Below are positions 1 through 10,906 of a stretch of DNA of 64,000 nucleotides, piece after piece (positions within the stretch are counted from its first letter, which is position 1; the number at the start of each line of letters is the position of its first letter). Location: contig NW_001799499.1 of the NCBI RefSeq assembly GCF_000165425.1, forward strand, positions 248,001-312,000. The letters are read 5' to 3'. A model generated the notes under the pieces. It did no database searches, was not told where the DNA came from, and saw nothing but the letters and a program-made list of their open reading frames with translations. A program made the translations under genes and the position numbers. The stretch comes from Paramecium tetraurelia (Eukaryota; Ciliophora; Oligohymenophorea; Peniculida; Parameciidae).

Positions 1-131
1 ATATCCCTCAAAATAATAATGAGGAGGAGGACTAAAACAAACAAAATTAATTGACAAAATGAGAAAACAATTTATTGATTGGTATAATTCAATATCATTT
101 TTGTCAAAAAATTTAGGTAATAAATATAATT

Positions 132-1529
132 ATGTTATATATCATCTTATTCTCTTTTTGTCTTGCAGAATAACTCTTGAACTAACAATGGAATTATAAT
201 ACTTCAGAAAACATTTTTGCTCTGAATATCACTTTTAACCTTTCTCTAATTGATAATGAAAAGCATTTGCGTTTTTACTTGTCACCATAATCTAATACAA
301 CTAAGTCATTGCTCATTATATGTAATTCCAAGCCAAATAATACTTTGCTCAATATTCATTCACTCAAAACGTATTATAACAAATAACAGATAGATTAGGA
401 TGTATTTATGATATCAATTCATATTATCAAAATTCATCGCAAGCCATTACTTTTGATAATAATCCTGTCTCTAAAGAAATTAGCGAATTATTTTCCATCT
501 TTTATCTCTTCTCAAGCAATCCATTTATTGGAATAATTTCATAAGGAAATGAAAGTAGCTTTCTTCTTGAATTAACATAAATGCGAAAAAATTAATGTGC
601 GAAGTATTAAAATAATATTAATTTAGAATCTGTTAAAACAATGGCAAATGCATCAATGGATTTTGTGAATGTCCAGTATCCTATTTGGGGAGTGATTGCA
701 CTATTTAGATCAAAGACATCGAAAATTAATTAGACTTGGAACCAAAATAATATTACTTTTTTCATATTAAATCGTTCAATATTTCTAAGTTTGAAAGACA
801 ATTAGAAACCTTTGTTGAAATTCGATATACATGCTAGCATCAATACTAGATGCAATTTTAAGGAGTGTAAATCACAACCAATTTGATTAATTTTAATCAA
901 ACCTTTTTGCAATCCTGTTTAATGAAAACTATCGAAATGCAAGAACAACTCCCAATTAAATTACAATCCTATGTTATCTTTGAATAAACCTCATCAAATA
1001 GAATAAAGATTACACAATAAGAGAATCATTTTGTATTCTAAAATCTAATTGTTGCCTTCATTGCCTTGCTTATTTTAGCCTTATTAAGTATGCTCTACAT
1101 ATTTTACCATCATAAAAATCCAAAAGACTTGAAGGCCTTAAGGATTGTGCCTATTATTAAATTTTCTTTAGCCCTAGAGTAGGTAGAATAAACAGATATC
1201 GAGTGCGCTTTATGTATGAAGGAGCTCTAACAAAATTAGTCTGTCAGAATAACTTATTGCAATCATCTCTACCATGATTTTTGTTTTAAAATGTGGTGGA
1301 CCAATAACAAAGTAAAATTATTGGTTAGAATGTGTAGAGCTGCCCTCGTTGCAGATCTCCCTTAGATTTGGAGACTATGAGAAAAAATTAGAAAACAGAT
1401 ATCTTATAATAATCAACTTTCTCTAATCTTTAGAGCAATAGGAAAAAGAACTTAGTTACATTTGTTGATACTGGTTCAACAATTAGACATATGCCTATCT
1501 AGTAGAAATTGGAACTGTAAATTAAATGA
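132..1529 (+). CDS. EGF-like / RING-H2 single-pass membrane protein
   Basis: About 441 aa. The start is the ATG in front of a compact signal peptide (MLYIILFSFCLA). A long ectodomain ends in a Cys-rich EGF-like module (NGKCINGFCECPVSYLGSDC), then a transmembrane helix near base 1050 and a cytoplasmic C-terminal RING-H2 finger (CALCMKEL ... CNHLYHDFC ... CPRCRSPL). Three introns restore the frame: 371-393, 604-626 and 1312-1337; the last splits the RING just before CPRC. The architecture is that of a membrane-anchored E3 ubiquitin ligase, possibly of the endolysosomal PA-TM-RING kind; the substrate is unknown. The next gene has the same domain order, so the two are tandem paralogues about 31 bp apart. 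Domain calls are firm; the cellular role is inference. Confidence 0.88.
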
Positions 1530-1560
1530 ATAATTACTGAAATTTCTAATAATAAAAACT

Positions 1561-3058
1561 ATGTGGTATTAAAATAATATTACTATGATTATTTTATTCT
1601 TTCTAATCTGCATTAACTAAATAGTGAACCAAAAAATCGAAAAGACTTATTAGAGAGTGTAGGGTGTTTAATCTTTCTCAATAACCAATTTAACAAAAGA
1701 CGGCTTTCCTATGAGATCAAAGATAGCCATATCTCTTACTTACTATGATGGAGAAATACCTATTTTCTTATTGTGTTCAAATAAACCAAATGCCAATGTG
1801 ACGATGGAATATGATTCAATCACAAAGTAATAAAAAATTATAACTACTAGAGAATAATGTACTTATGATGCTAATGCCTATGAAGATAATAGTAAAAAGC
1901 AGGTAGTATCTCTTTAGGACAGATTAGAAATGAAAAAATATCATTCAAATTTCAATATTTACGAATTTAAAGGAAAGGGTTTATTTATAGGGGCAATTTC
2001 AAAACTACAATCTTCATACAAAATTCAAGCAGAAATAATACCATTATCAGCCTGTGCAAAGTAAAAAGAATATTAACCAACTTAGAGATTGTCGATATGG
2101 AGGAAGTTGCTTTTAAGGAGTTTGTTAATGCATGAAAGGATCCTTTGGAGATGACTGCAGTATTCAAGGCTTGGATATTTTGTAATAAACAACACTTTCA
2201 TCAAATTATTTATATTATTTAGATATTGAATAATTAACTGGGGCAACTTTTTTAAGAGTCCTATCAAGCTCTATCAATCTTAGATCCTAATGTTATGCTG
2301 ACAAACCTTAAATTAACCATGGAATTTCAATTCTAACCAATTTGATTTAGATAGACAATGATAGAATCTAGAATTGTAAAGATGTTACCTTTCTAGTCTC
2401 AGATTAAATGAAGGTGCAACAAACACCTTATTATTTATTTAAACTTTCGGATGAATGTTAGGTTGAAATAATTGACATAAATGACGAAAAAGTAGGCGCT
2501 TCAACAATTCTGTTCATTTTATTCATCCCTTTACCAATAGTTTTAATCTTAATTACAATTTGCTGTTGCTATAAGTTGTTCAAAAGCAAAGCAAATTAAT
2601 AACACAATTTATAAACTGAACCAAACCCAACCACATATGTTGACTTATATATACCAACCTAAAAATTTTAAGAAATTAAAGATACTGATGTTCATTCGAT
2701 TAATTTAGATTATTAGTATTGCTCAATTTGCTTAGAAAAATTTGATCTCTAAAATAATGTTAAGATTACTTATTGCAAACATTTGTATCATTCTAATTGC
2801 TTATAACTCTGGATTGAAAAGTTAAAAGTAATGTCAATATTAATATAGGTATGTCCTCTTTGCAGAGCACCTTTGGATGAGTAAACTATTATATCAATGC
2901 AAACTCAAAAGTCTATGAGTCTTATTGATTAGATTACAAGCAAAAGCACAAACAAATTAAAACCATCATAAGCATCTCTAAGTTTTTTGAATAACCATAA
3001 CATGACTAGGTTTTAAAATAATAATTGCCAACGCAGTCTAATTTACCTAGATTAATGA
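1561..3058 (+). CDS. EGF-like / RING-H2 membrane protein (tandem paralogue)
   Basis: About 483 aa. Signal peptide (MIILFFLICINQIV; ATG at 1561 or, in frame, 1585). The EGF-like loop is CRYGGSCFQGVCQCMKG followed by FGDDC. A transmembrane segment lies near base 2530 (ILFILFIPLPIVLILITI). The C-terminal RING-H2 reads CSICLEKF, CKHLYHSNC, CPLCRAPL. Introns at 2061-2085, inside the first EGF Cys cluster, and at 2828-2848, at the same place in the RING as in the upstream gene. Shared order and a shared RING intron position indicate tandem duplication, but the sequences have diverged strongly. A membrane E3 ligase is the best guess. Confidence 0.87.
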
Positions 3059-3573
3059 ATTTTATTTAGTTATTTCACTATCACAGAAGTATCCTTATAT
3101 ATAAATATAAAAATTAATAAAATAATTCTTATCATTCATATATATTGGAATTCGTTTCGCTCGTTATAAACGTTTTATGAGGTCTACATCCAGGAAGAGT
3201 ATCATTAAGTTTATATAACAATTCAGTATTTTTATTATTCCTTAATATTCCCTTTATTAAATAACGAAGTCGATTCTTCAATGATATGCTGTACTAAAGA
3301 TATTCTTATTAAGTTATATAAATAATTATTAATAATTTCAAAGATTTTGATAAGATGTCACCAAATTAAAAAAAAATAAATTAATTAAGAATAATCTAAA
3401 TATTCAACAATAAAAGAAAATCAATATTGCATAAAACTCCTAAAGCCTATAGCGATTATAAAATAATGTAAATGTAAATAATTGATTTTTAGAACTTCTA
3501 ATTGAATGATTAAACTTAGTAATAATCACAGTTAATATTTTGAAATATATTATGTTTATAATAAAAATATCAA
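3059..3573. other. Intergenic region holding a gene relic
   Basis: About 515 bases without a convincing intact gene. The part around 3150-3190 is visibly more GC-rich than its surroundings, and it is explained by a minus-strand protein-like relic (separate entry). The remainder is AT-rich with no recognisable RNA gene. Confidence 0.6.
3132..3354 (-). pseudogene. Frameshifted 3' gene fragment
   Basis: On the minus strand an uninterrupted stretch reads HLIKIFEIINNYLYNL, then VQHIIEESTSLFNKGNIK. After a one-base shift it continues LLYKLNDTLPGCRP, HKTFITSETNSNIYE and a TGA. Composition and purine-first codons look coding. There is no start codon, the two parts are in different frames and no GT-AG intron joins them. 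I read it as a relic of the 3' end of a gene. The protein family is not recognised. Confidence 0.35.
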
Positions 3574-5384
3574 ATGTACTATAGGGAAAGGAGAGCATCA
3601 TCCTATTAGAAACCTCAGCCTGGTTATGATAATTTGAGAAATCAGCTGGATTTATTGGATAAATTTATGAAACCATCCTATGATATTTAATTACCTCATG
3701 ATCCTAGTCAAAAAAGCGGAATTAGATAATCTGGACAATTGAATAGATCCTTCTAATTTCCCAAGGTTTCTTAGTAAGCAGACGACTCAGTCAATGAAGA
3801 AGTAGTTCAGATGTAGCTAGCAATAGATTTATAAAACTAGACACTAAAGAGATTATTGAAAGAATAAAGAGAAGTAATATTATAAATGGATAATCAAGAT
3901 AAATAAGGCTTAGGTTTTTAAGTAAGAACTAGAGAATTTAAAAAGCCAAGTTCATACCATACACCTAAAATTACCAAAGCTACCTCAATATGAATAATTA
4001 AATGAAATTAAGCAAGAAATCTCCTCATTAAGACAATCCTTTTTCTAATAAGCCTAACAACTGTAATAGCCAATTATTCAACCTCCCTAGATAATTTATT
4101 AGCAAATGCCTTAGCAAATACAGTAACCTCAGTATTTCCCACCTCCTTATCCGTATTATCCTTACGGATAATAACCTCCTCCATATGGACAATCCCCTCC
4201 ACCATACCCACTTTAATAACAATACCAACAACCCTATTAGTACAACCCCTATCAATCTCCCTACTATCCTCAACCTTAATCTCAGCCCCAACCCCATGAA
4301 ACTTAAACAAATTAATAAAACCCATAATCCTTAGGCAAAATTAAAACTGTTGGTTCGCAAGCCTAAAATTCCAGAAGATCAAGTCAAAAGACTATTCCAT
4401 TAATTTCGAAGAGGTCCATACAATAAACCAAATAAAGTTTTTTCTCTGATGTATGCTATAAATTTAACTGAATTTAGAATGGAGATAAGAAAGCGTTATT
4501 TTAGGGTTCAAGACTGAAGGTAATTTTTAATGCAGTGAGATATGCAATGCGTTGGAAGATATATTGTAAACCTTTAAATATTTTATGGAGAAAACTATAT
4601 AAACATTCAGTGGAGTGTAAAGCAGTTATATAAAAAATTTCATATCCTATTGCTTTGAAACGCATTAATGATTGGTGCAAGATGGTATTGGCAAAAGTAG
4701 AAAACTATTTGATTAAAATAAAAGAGATAGATTTTATTGTATAATTGTATTTTATATCTAAAGAATCCAGAAAAACCCTTGACAGAGTAAGAATTAGATC
4801 AATCATATATGTAATTAACAAATGCAATGAAATATCTGATGACCAGTCTAGTTACTTATTGTACAAACGATTTCATGATTCCAGAATTGAAATTTTTATC
4901 TTACCTTTAATTTTTCGATTAGCCAGAAATAGATAGAGGACTGTTTGTTGCTCGAAGAGTATTATTTTGGAAGGAGAAATAATTAGACATGACAAAAACA
5001 TAATAGATGATGATTGTGGGGGATCTAGTTATATTAGTGCATATACTGCCTGCTTTGATGGAAATTCCAGGTTAGGTATTTATAGTTAAATGTATGGTAT
5101 CTCTTGTGTAAATTCATTTTATGAAGTATTTTGATTTGAGAGTACTCAATCGAAATCCAGAGTATAGAATTATTCAATTAAATTTGGTGGATGTAGTGGA
5201 TGGCAAATTAGTTGCCAGATTAGAAAAACTTGACAAATTTGAAGATGAAAGATATATTGTAGGTGTCTATGAGGACAGTCAATTTTAAGGATTTTATGCC
5301 AAAAGACCTCATTTTCAGGATGATATGCAAAAAGCTCTATTTTAAATACATACTAATTTATTATAAGCATTAGCTGCTAAATGA
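3574..5384 (+). CDS. Unrecognised Gln/Pro/Tyr-rich protein with internal TGA
   Basis: About 568 codons. N-terminal basic region, a short coiled coil, then a low-complexity Pro/Tyr/Gln stretch (near bases 4080-4280, with runs such as PPPYPYYPYGQQPPPYG), a helical middle and a hydrophobic segment near 5010-5110. A mixed beta-like C terminus contains RYIVGVYEDSQFQGFYAKR. Introns inferred: 3874-3898 (ends AAG; a 40-nt alternative to 3913 keeps the same frame), 4451-4477, 4520-4539 and 4739-4770. With these the exon total is a multiple of three and the frame is continuous except for one TGA at 4669-4671. I could not remove that codon with any GT-AG intron of normal size. Either the gene is damaged, the sequence has an error, or the true model differs. 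No family is assigned. Confidence 0.6.
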
Positions 5385-5431
5385 AATTTTATATATTTAT
5401 TAATTATATTCAAATTTAAATTAGCAGTTAA

Positions 5432-6701
5432 ATGGAGGATCTCTTGGAATGCACTAAATGCGGAAATGAAGTAGATTAAATATTGGCATTATCATGTGAA
5501 CATAATCTATGTCTTCAATGTTCTGCTAAACTTTATAATAAACTCTAATGTCAAACCTTAGTTTGTGAGATCTGTTCTTCATAAACCCTTTTGGATCCCT
5601 CTGCAATAGAAGTCTTACAAGATATGTACAAATTGCAGTCATCTCGAATGTCAACTGCAAATTTAAAAAGCTCAAGATAGCAAATCTAATATTAGGCTTC
5701 CACTCATTCGAAAGCATCCTAAATTCATCTTAATACTCAACAAGGATTGACAGTGACATGTTAATAACATGCAAGTGAAGAAGCATTACTTTATTGTTAT
5801 ACCTGTGAAACTCCTTGTTTTTGTATGGAATGTTATCTCTAAGGATTGCATAAAAACCATGAAGTAAAGAATGTTCAAAAGTCCTATTCAATCATCAGAA
5901 CAACCAAAGTAATACCATTCATTAATTTAGGCTGATCAATTCTATTAGAAGGTCAAATCTAGTTAAGATTAATTATTACAGGATTAATGCAAGTTTGCTG
6001 CAAAAAAGAAAGAATTAGTTGAAATTAACACTTCTACAAAAATGTAGATTCAATCCAACTTTTAAGAATTATACAAAGCTCTTTAATTGAAAGAGTCTGA
6101 ACTTATTTAGGTTGCTGATGATACTATGTGTGAGAAGGTCAAAGAAATTGACGCAGAAGTTTAAAAAATACAAGCATAAATGGATGTATTATTGTAGATC
6201 TATAAATTTTAGAAATTAAATGATGTTTTAAGTGACATAGAATCATATTTCCCTGATCATCCAGATTAGAGTCAATCTATAATGGCTTTTAATTATATTG
6301 CTCTCAATAATAGAAAAATCGATTAACTTACAAGAACCATTCTTACTGAAAGAAATACATGGGGTGCCTCATTATAGTTACAATACTAATTGGATCCACA
6401 GAGCATCATTCAATAAATTGAGGACATCAGATCAACCAAACTTAAAATTATGTCTTTGAGAGCATTAGAAACTGCTGAACCAACCATCAATGAAAAAAAA
6501 ATGTATGAAAGGGCAAGAGATGATAGAACCAAAAGATTGTTCTAATTTTAAACTCCGCTCTAGTCGTTGGTGTAGGATGAAAACAAAGAAAATAATTAAT
6601 CTTTTACACTAAATAATGGAGAGCAAACCCAATTATCAGAGTTCCAAAGGAAATTTTAGGAGGCTAAGAGGACTTTATCTTAGAGATAAAAATTAAATTG
6701 A
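5432..6701 (+). CDS. B-box zinc-finger / coiled-coil (TRIM-like) protein
   Basis: About 415 aa. The N terminus has paired Cys motifs resembling a degenerate RING (ECTKCGNEV, CEHNLCLQC, CEICSS). A B-box type zinc finger follows (CQQHASEEALLYCYTC, CMECYLQGLHKNHEV). The rest is a long helical, Gln-rich coiled coil. One intron, 5909-5930, lies just after the B-box. RING/B-box/coiled-coil order is TRIM-like. Whether it acts as an E3 ligase is inference, because the RING-like part lacks a clear full C3HC4 pattern. Confidence 0.8.
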
Positions 6702-6759
6702 AAAATTAGAATTCTATATCTATTATCAACAATAATATAATATAATTAAGGGTTAATTT

Positions 6760-6960
6760 TGGATGAATGTAATTAATGAATTCATTTTGGGGGACTTACA
6801 GCTGGTTAACGATAAATGCGATAATATTGTTCTTTAGGGAGTGTGTGGTAATCTAAGATTTATTTCTTGATCAAAGAGTTATTTAGATTTTAGCTTTGGG
6901 ATACGTATGATGCATCAATTGAAGACATCTAAATTGAATTATTCACCTTTTGTTTTCTTT
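6760..6960 (+). pseudogene. Possible eIF4E-like C-terminal relic
   Basis: Between two genes a short open frame starts WMNVINEFILGDLQL and goes on to DNIVLQGVCGNLR. The spacing Trp ... Gly-Asp ... Gly-x5-Arg recalls the region of eIF4E around its third conserved Trp. A second frame downstream reads FQLWDTYDASIEDIQ, also eIF4E-like. The frames do not join with a TAG-ended intron; a 29-nt intron ending AAG would join them but drops the GxxxxxR part. There is no 5' half. This is a weak resemblance judged by eye; it could be chance. Confidence 0.28.
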
Positions 6961-6974
6961 TTAAGAATTCATTG

Positions 6975-7415
6975 TCATTTTATTTTTTAATTTTTACTTC
7001 TCTCTCTACTTATGATACCCTAATATAAATTGTGTGTTTAATACTCCTTTTTTCCTTTAACAAATTATAAAGCTCTTTAAGTTTCTATTTCTAATTTTTA
7101 CTTTTCTTACTTTTTTTGTTCTGCTAATTCCTTTTTAACTTGTTCCATCTCTAATTCCCTTTGCTTTTTCTTTAAGTAATTCTCCTTTTGGATGAGCAAT
7201 AACCTTTCATCTTCAACAGGTTTCAAACCACCTGAGCCCTTTTAATTTTTAATGAGGAGTTATCTTTTGGCTTTTTTTTCAATTCCTTTTGGATCCTCAA
7301 CGACCTTCTCCTTCTTCAATTCTTCAGGCAAGAATCTTGTATCGGCAGGAGGCTACGGTGGCTATAGTTTTTACATTCTATCCACCAATTTTTGCATTCT
7401 CGAAAAGTCGTACAT
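6975..7415 (-). CDS. Small charged helical protein, hypothetical
   Basis: 146 aa without introns, starting MYDFSRMQKLVDRMQ and ending at TGA (6975-6977). It has a Pro-rich segment near residue 17 (QPPQPPADTRFLPEEL), then a highly charged Lys/Glu/Gln helix predicted to be coiled coil from about residue 70 to 120. No membrane segment or signal peptide. Its 5' end faces the TTLL gene, leaving a 150-bp divergent intergenic region. Function unknown. Confidence 0.62.
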
Positions 7416-7565
7416 TTATTTTATATATTTTATTTATTATCCAAAAAAAGTATTAAATAAAGAATTTTATAAATTGAAATATTCCACGACCTAAACAACT
7501 TGGGATTACTTAATTTTCATACTGATATTTTTATAAAATTATTTGGTTTATTATATTAATCAAAA

Positions 7566-9437
7566 ATGGCATCGGCTACAAAAGAGAAACTAATTAAAAA
7601 GAAAGAGAAGGAAGAGCAACTTCAAAGCAAATCCTTGGGGAACTTCCACAATTTGGAATTGTTGTGTAAGGCAGATGATAGATAAAAAAAAACATTAGAG
7701 AAGATAATTAAATAGAAACCAGATTTAGCAAGAAGTTTAAACATCTATGCTGATGGAGTGAAATATTACATAGCAAGATAGTAGTAGAGGGATAAATTAT
7801 TGGCAGGAAAAGACATACCCTTGATGGAAGTTTCAGAGGAAGAACTCTCATAACCAACCCTCCCTCTCATAACAACCAACAGACAAATGATCAGACAAAA
7901 CAAATTTGATATCCTATCACCCAGACTGTTATCTGAAAGTTAGGAAAACCAAAACAAAAGATATATTAATCCCAACAATTATACTCCTTTTGCCAACAGA
8001 TCAAAGTTAACAATTCCTGCATTAAATCCTACTTTGAATTACAACAGAGATAGAAATTTACCAAAATTAAAGGTATTAATTGAAGCTATAAAAAGTTCAA
8101 TTACTATGTCGGATCAGGCAATAATGGAGAACTTGTAAAACGAATTTTATAAAAGAGAGAATAATATTGGACAGCAGTACCGCAATCATTTTAATACAAA
8201 CATTTCATTTGGCAACAATCCTATTTTGGTATGGATTTTAATCGTTTAACACCATCAGAGAGTAATTATGTAAGAGTAATGTATAATTTCTTTGAATTTC
8301 ATAAGAATATCACATCGAAGACTGGTATCTATAAGAATTATGGTTAGGGTTATCGTAATCTCTGCTTTAATATTACAACAATATTGAAAGAACCTTCGAT
8401 ATAATACCTCTAGTTTTTATTTTTAACTTTAAAACCCAGGATTGGGTGAGAGATGTTCAATAATTTACTGAATTCTATCAAACAAACAATCCATTAGGAT
8501 AAACAAACATGAAAACCTCTTTAGAATTTGATTTTTATCTATCAAATCTTGCAGGTACAAAAGTCAATTACAATGGAATTAAAACTTATAAATTGTAGGA
8601 AACTTTGATGAGTAAATCATAGTATTTATGGCTCTTGAAACCAGCAGATTGGAATCGAGGAGAAGGTGTTCATGTATTTAGCACTTTAGAAGAAGTTGAA
8701 GCCTTAATTAAATCTTACTACTATGGTAAAGGAAATTATGAGTGTAAGGAGTTTGTGATTCAAAAATATATTGAAAGGCCATTGTTGTTGAGTGGAAGAA
8801 AGTTTGATATAAGATGTTGGGTTCTCATCTCTTAGGACATGCAGTACTTTTTATTTAAGGAGGCTTACATTAGAACCAGTGGAACTACATTTTCATTAGA
8901 CAATGTAAGATATCAATTAATAGATTTAGAAAGACAGATACATTCATTTGACTAATAATGCAGTTTAGAAGAATGCCTAAAATTATGGATAATTTGAAGA
9001 TGGCAATTAATTGTCATTAAAGAGATTTCAACAGTTATTAGAGTATGTATTAGTTTAATAGTAGTCAACAAGAGACAGTATATAATTTTAGAAAGGAAGG
9101 TTGGCCAGTAATTAAGGATGTTGTGAAGATAACTATGAATTCCACCAGACTGAATAAGAGAAATAGAAAATACGGGATGTAATTGTTGGGTTATGATTTC
9201 ATGATCGATGAAAATCTAAAGCTATGGCTGATAGAAGTCAATGCAAATCCATGTTTGGAAGAGAGTTCCAATCTACTAAAAATGTTGATACCTCGGATGT
9301 TGGATGATGCCTTCTAGCTGACTTTGGATAAGGTGTTCACTCCGGAAGTGATTCATGGATAATTGTCGCCAAAATATAAGGTGGATGAGTATGAGGATTA
9401 GGAGAATATGTGGGAACCTTTGGGGTTTTGCAATTGA
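7566..9437 (+). CDS. Tubulin tyrosine ligase-like (TTLL) enzyme
   Basis: 589 aa. An N-terminal coiled, basic extension (~170 aa) is followed by the ATP-grasp TTL domain with diagnostic motifs: LKPADWNRGEGVHVF, FVIQKYIERPLLLSGRKFD, IRCWVLIS, RYIHLTNNAVQKNAQNYG, and LLGYDFMIDENLKLWLIE followed by VNANPCLEESS. Introns: 8135-8157, 8325-8347, 8905-8929 and 9061-9091 (the last is the canonical choice; a 28-nt alternative at 9046 also fits). The family ligates amino acids, usually Glu or Gly chains, onto tubulin tails in cilia and cortical microtubules; which activity this member has cannot be read from the sequence. Family assignment is secure. Confidence 0.95.
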
Positions 9438-9511
9438 CAAATTAACTAAATATAAATATTTATATATGATTATACAATATATAAAGATTTAAATAAATAT
9501 TTAAATTTAAT

Positions 9512-10729
9512 ATGGATTAATAAACAGAATAAGATAAGCTTGAATCAATAGCTACTCCAGGAGTATTAGATAAATATCAAAATGCAGGCAAGATTGTAAA
9601 TGGTATTTTTTTTAATTTAATAATGATCAGTTGTTCTTGAAAAAGTGATTGCCAAAATATAGCCAGATGCTGACATAGCTTCCATTTGTGCTTTTGGAGA
9701 TCAGGAGATTAATGGAGAACTACAAAAAGTTTACAATAAGAAAAATATAGAAAAAGGCTTGGCATTTCCAACAACTATTTCTGCCAATCAAATATGCGGA
9801 CATTACTCTCCATTGAAGTCTGAAAACAGTAATTTAGCAAAGGGAGACGTGGCTAAGATGTAAAATTTATAATAAACAATAGTCAATTGGGTGTACACAT
9901 TGATGGATTTATTGCAATTGCTGCACACACAGTCGTAGTAGGAGAAGATTAAGTAGAAGGCCAAAAGGCAGATGTGATATTGGCTGCATACTAATCAGTT
10001 TAAGCTCTTTACAGATCAATCAAACCAGGCACTACAAATACAGCTTTAACAAAACTTATTTAATAAATTGCAGATGACCACAAATGCACTCCTTTGGAAG
10101 GTGTTTTGAGTCACGAAGTCAAGAGACATTTTATTGATGGAAACAAAGTCATCATCAATAGAGAAACTCAAGAACAAAGAGTTGATGAAGAAGAAATTCA
10201 AGTCAATGATGTTTTTGTTTTGGATGTGTACATTACAACTGGTGATGGAAAGACCAAAGAAGTAAAATTCTAATCTTATCCCTATAGTCTGATTTGAGAA
10301 CTACAGTCTACAAAAGAGCATTGGATAGATAATACTAATTAAAAACTAAACATGGCAGAGCCTTCATGTAAGAAGTCTATGAAAAATATCCATCTTTGTG
10401 TTTCTCATTGAGAGCCTTCGAAGATGAAATCACAGCTAAATTAGCAGTTCAAGAATGTGCAAAACACGAATTATTGAATCCATATCCTATTTTGATTAGT
10501 CCAAATAGCATTGTAGCATAATTCACAATTACTGTTGCAGTTCTAGCCAATAGCACAATTTAAATTTCAGGTTTGAAATTGGATGAGACTAAATTCAAGT
10601 CTGCTCATGATCTCAATGATCCTGCCCTCAAAGAATTATTGAAAGTATTTCAATCATTTATCCCCTTAGTTGCCAATGGACAAAGATTCATAAAAAAAAA
10701 GACATTAGGAGCAAAAACAAAAAGCTTGA
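9512..10729 (+). CDS. PA2G4: EBP1/PA2G4-type methionine-aminopeptidase-fold protein
   Basis: 371 aa. The pita-bread fold reads clearly: SICAFGDQEIN, ISANQICGHYSPL, LGVHIDGFIA, ADVILAAYQSVQALYR, GVLSHEVKRHFIDGNKVI, VFVLDVYITTGDGKT. The catalytic metal ligands of true methionine aminopeptidases are not retained as a set, as expected for EBP1, which binds RNA and ribosomes. A Lys-rich tail (LPMDKDSQKKRHQEQKQKA) ends the protein. Introns: 9603-9630, 9860-9882, 10262-10287 and 10645-10669; the last is needed to give the conserved basic tail. Convergent with the kinase gene 178 bp away. Confidence 0.93.
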
Positions 10730-10906
10730 TGATATATATCATAGTAGTAAAATATGTATATTAAACATTATAAATAACAATATTAATCCCTCAATTCCAT
10801 CTCCTTGAGGCAATACTCAAATATAGCATATATTCTAAATGATTGAAAATACTATGTAATTTTCATTTAATATAATTTATTATTATATAATATAAATTAG
10901 GATGAA

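Noticed and set aside
3150-3200. GC-richer patch that could be a small structured RNA
   Set aside because: Its sequence is accounted for by the minus-strand protein relic; no snRNA or tRNA signature was found.
4028-4325. Minus-strand ORFs rich in Leu/Arg or Glu opposite 4028-4325
   Set aside because: They are antisense shadows of the Pro/Tyr/Gln-rich repeat region of the plus-strand gene.
7252-7494. Plus-strand 80-aa ORF
   Set aside because: Antisense shadow of the small charged minus-strand gene 6975-7415, whose frame is longer and coding-like.
10765-10906. Extension of the EBP1 gene past 10729 in the unspliced frame
   Set aside because: Removing intron 10645-10669 gives the conserved basic tail and a TGA at 10727, so the longer unspliced frame is not used.
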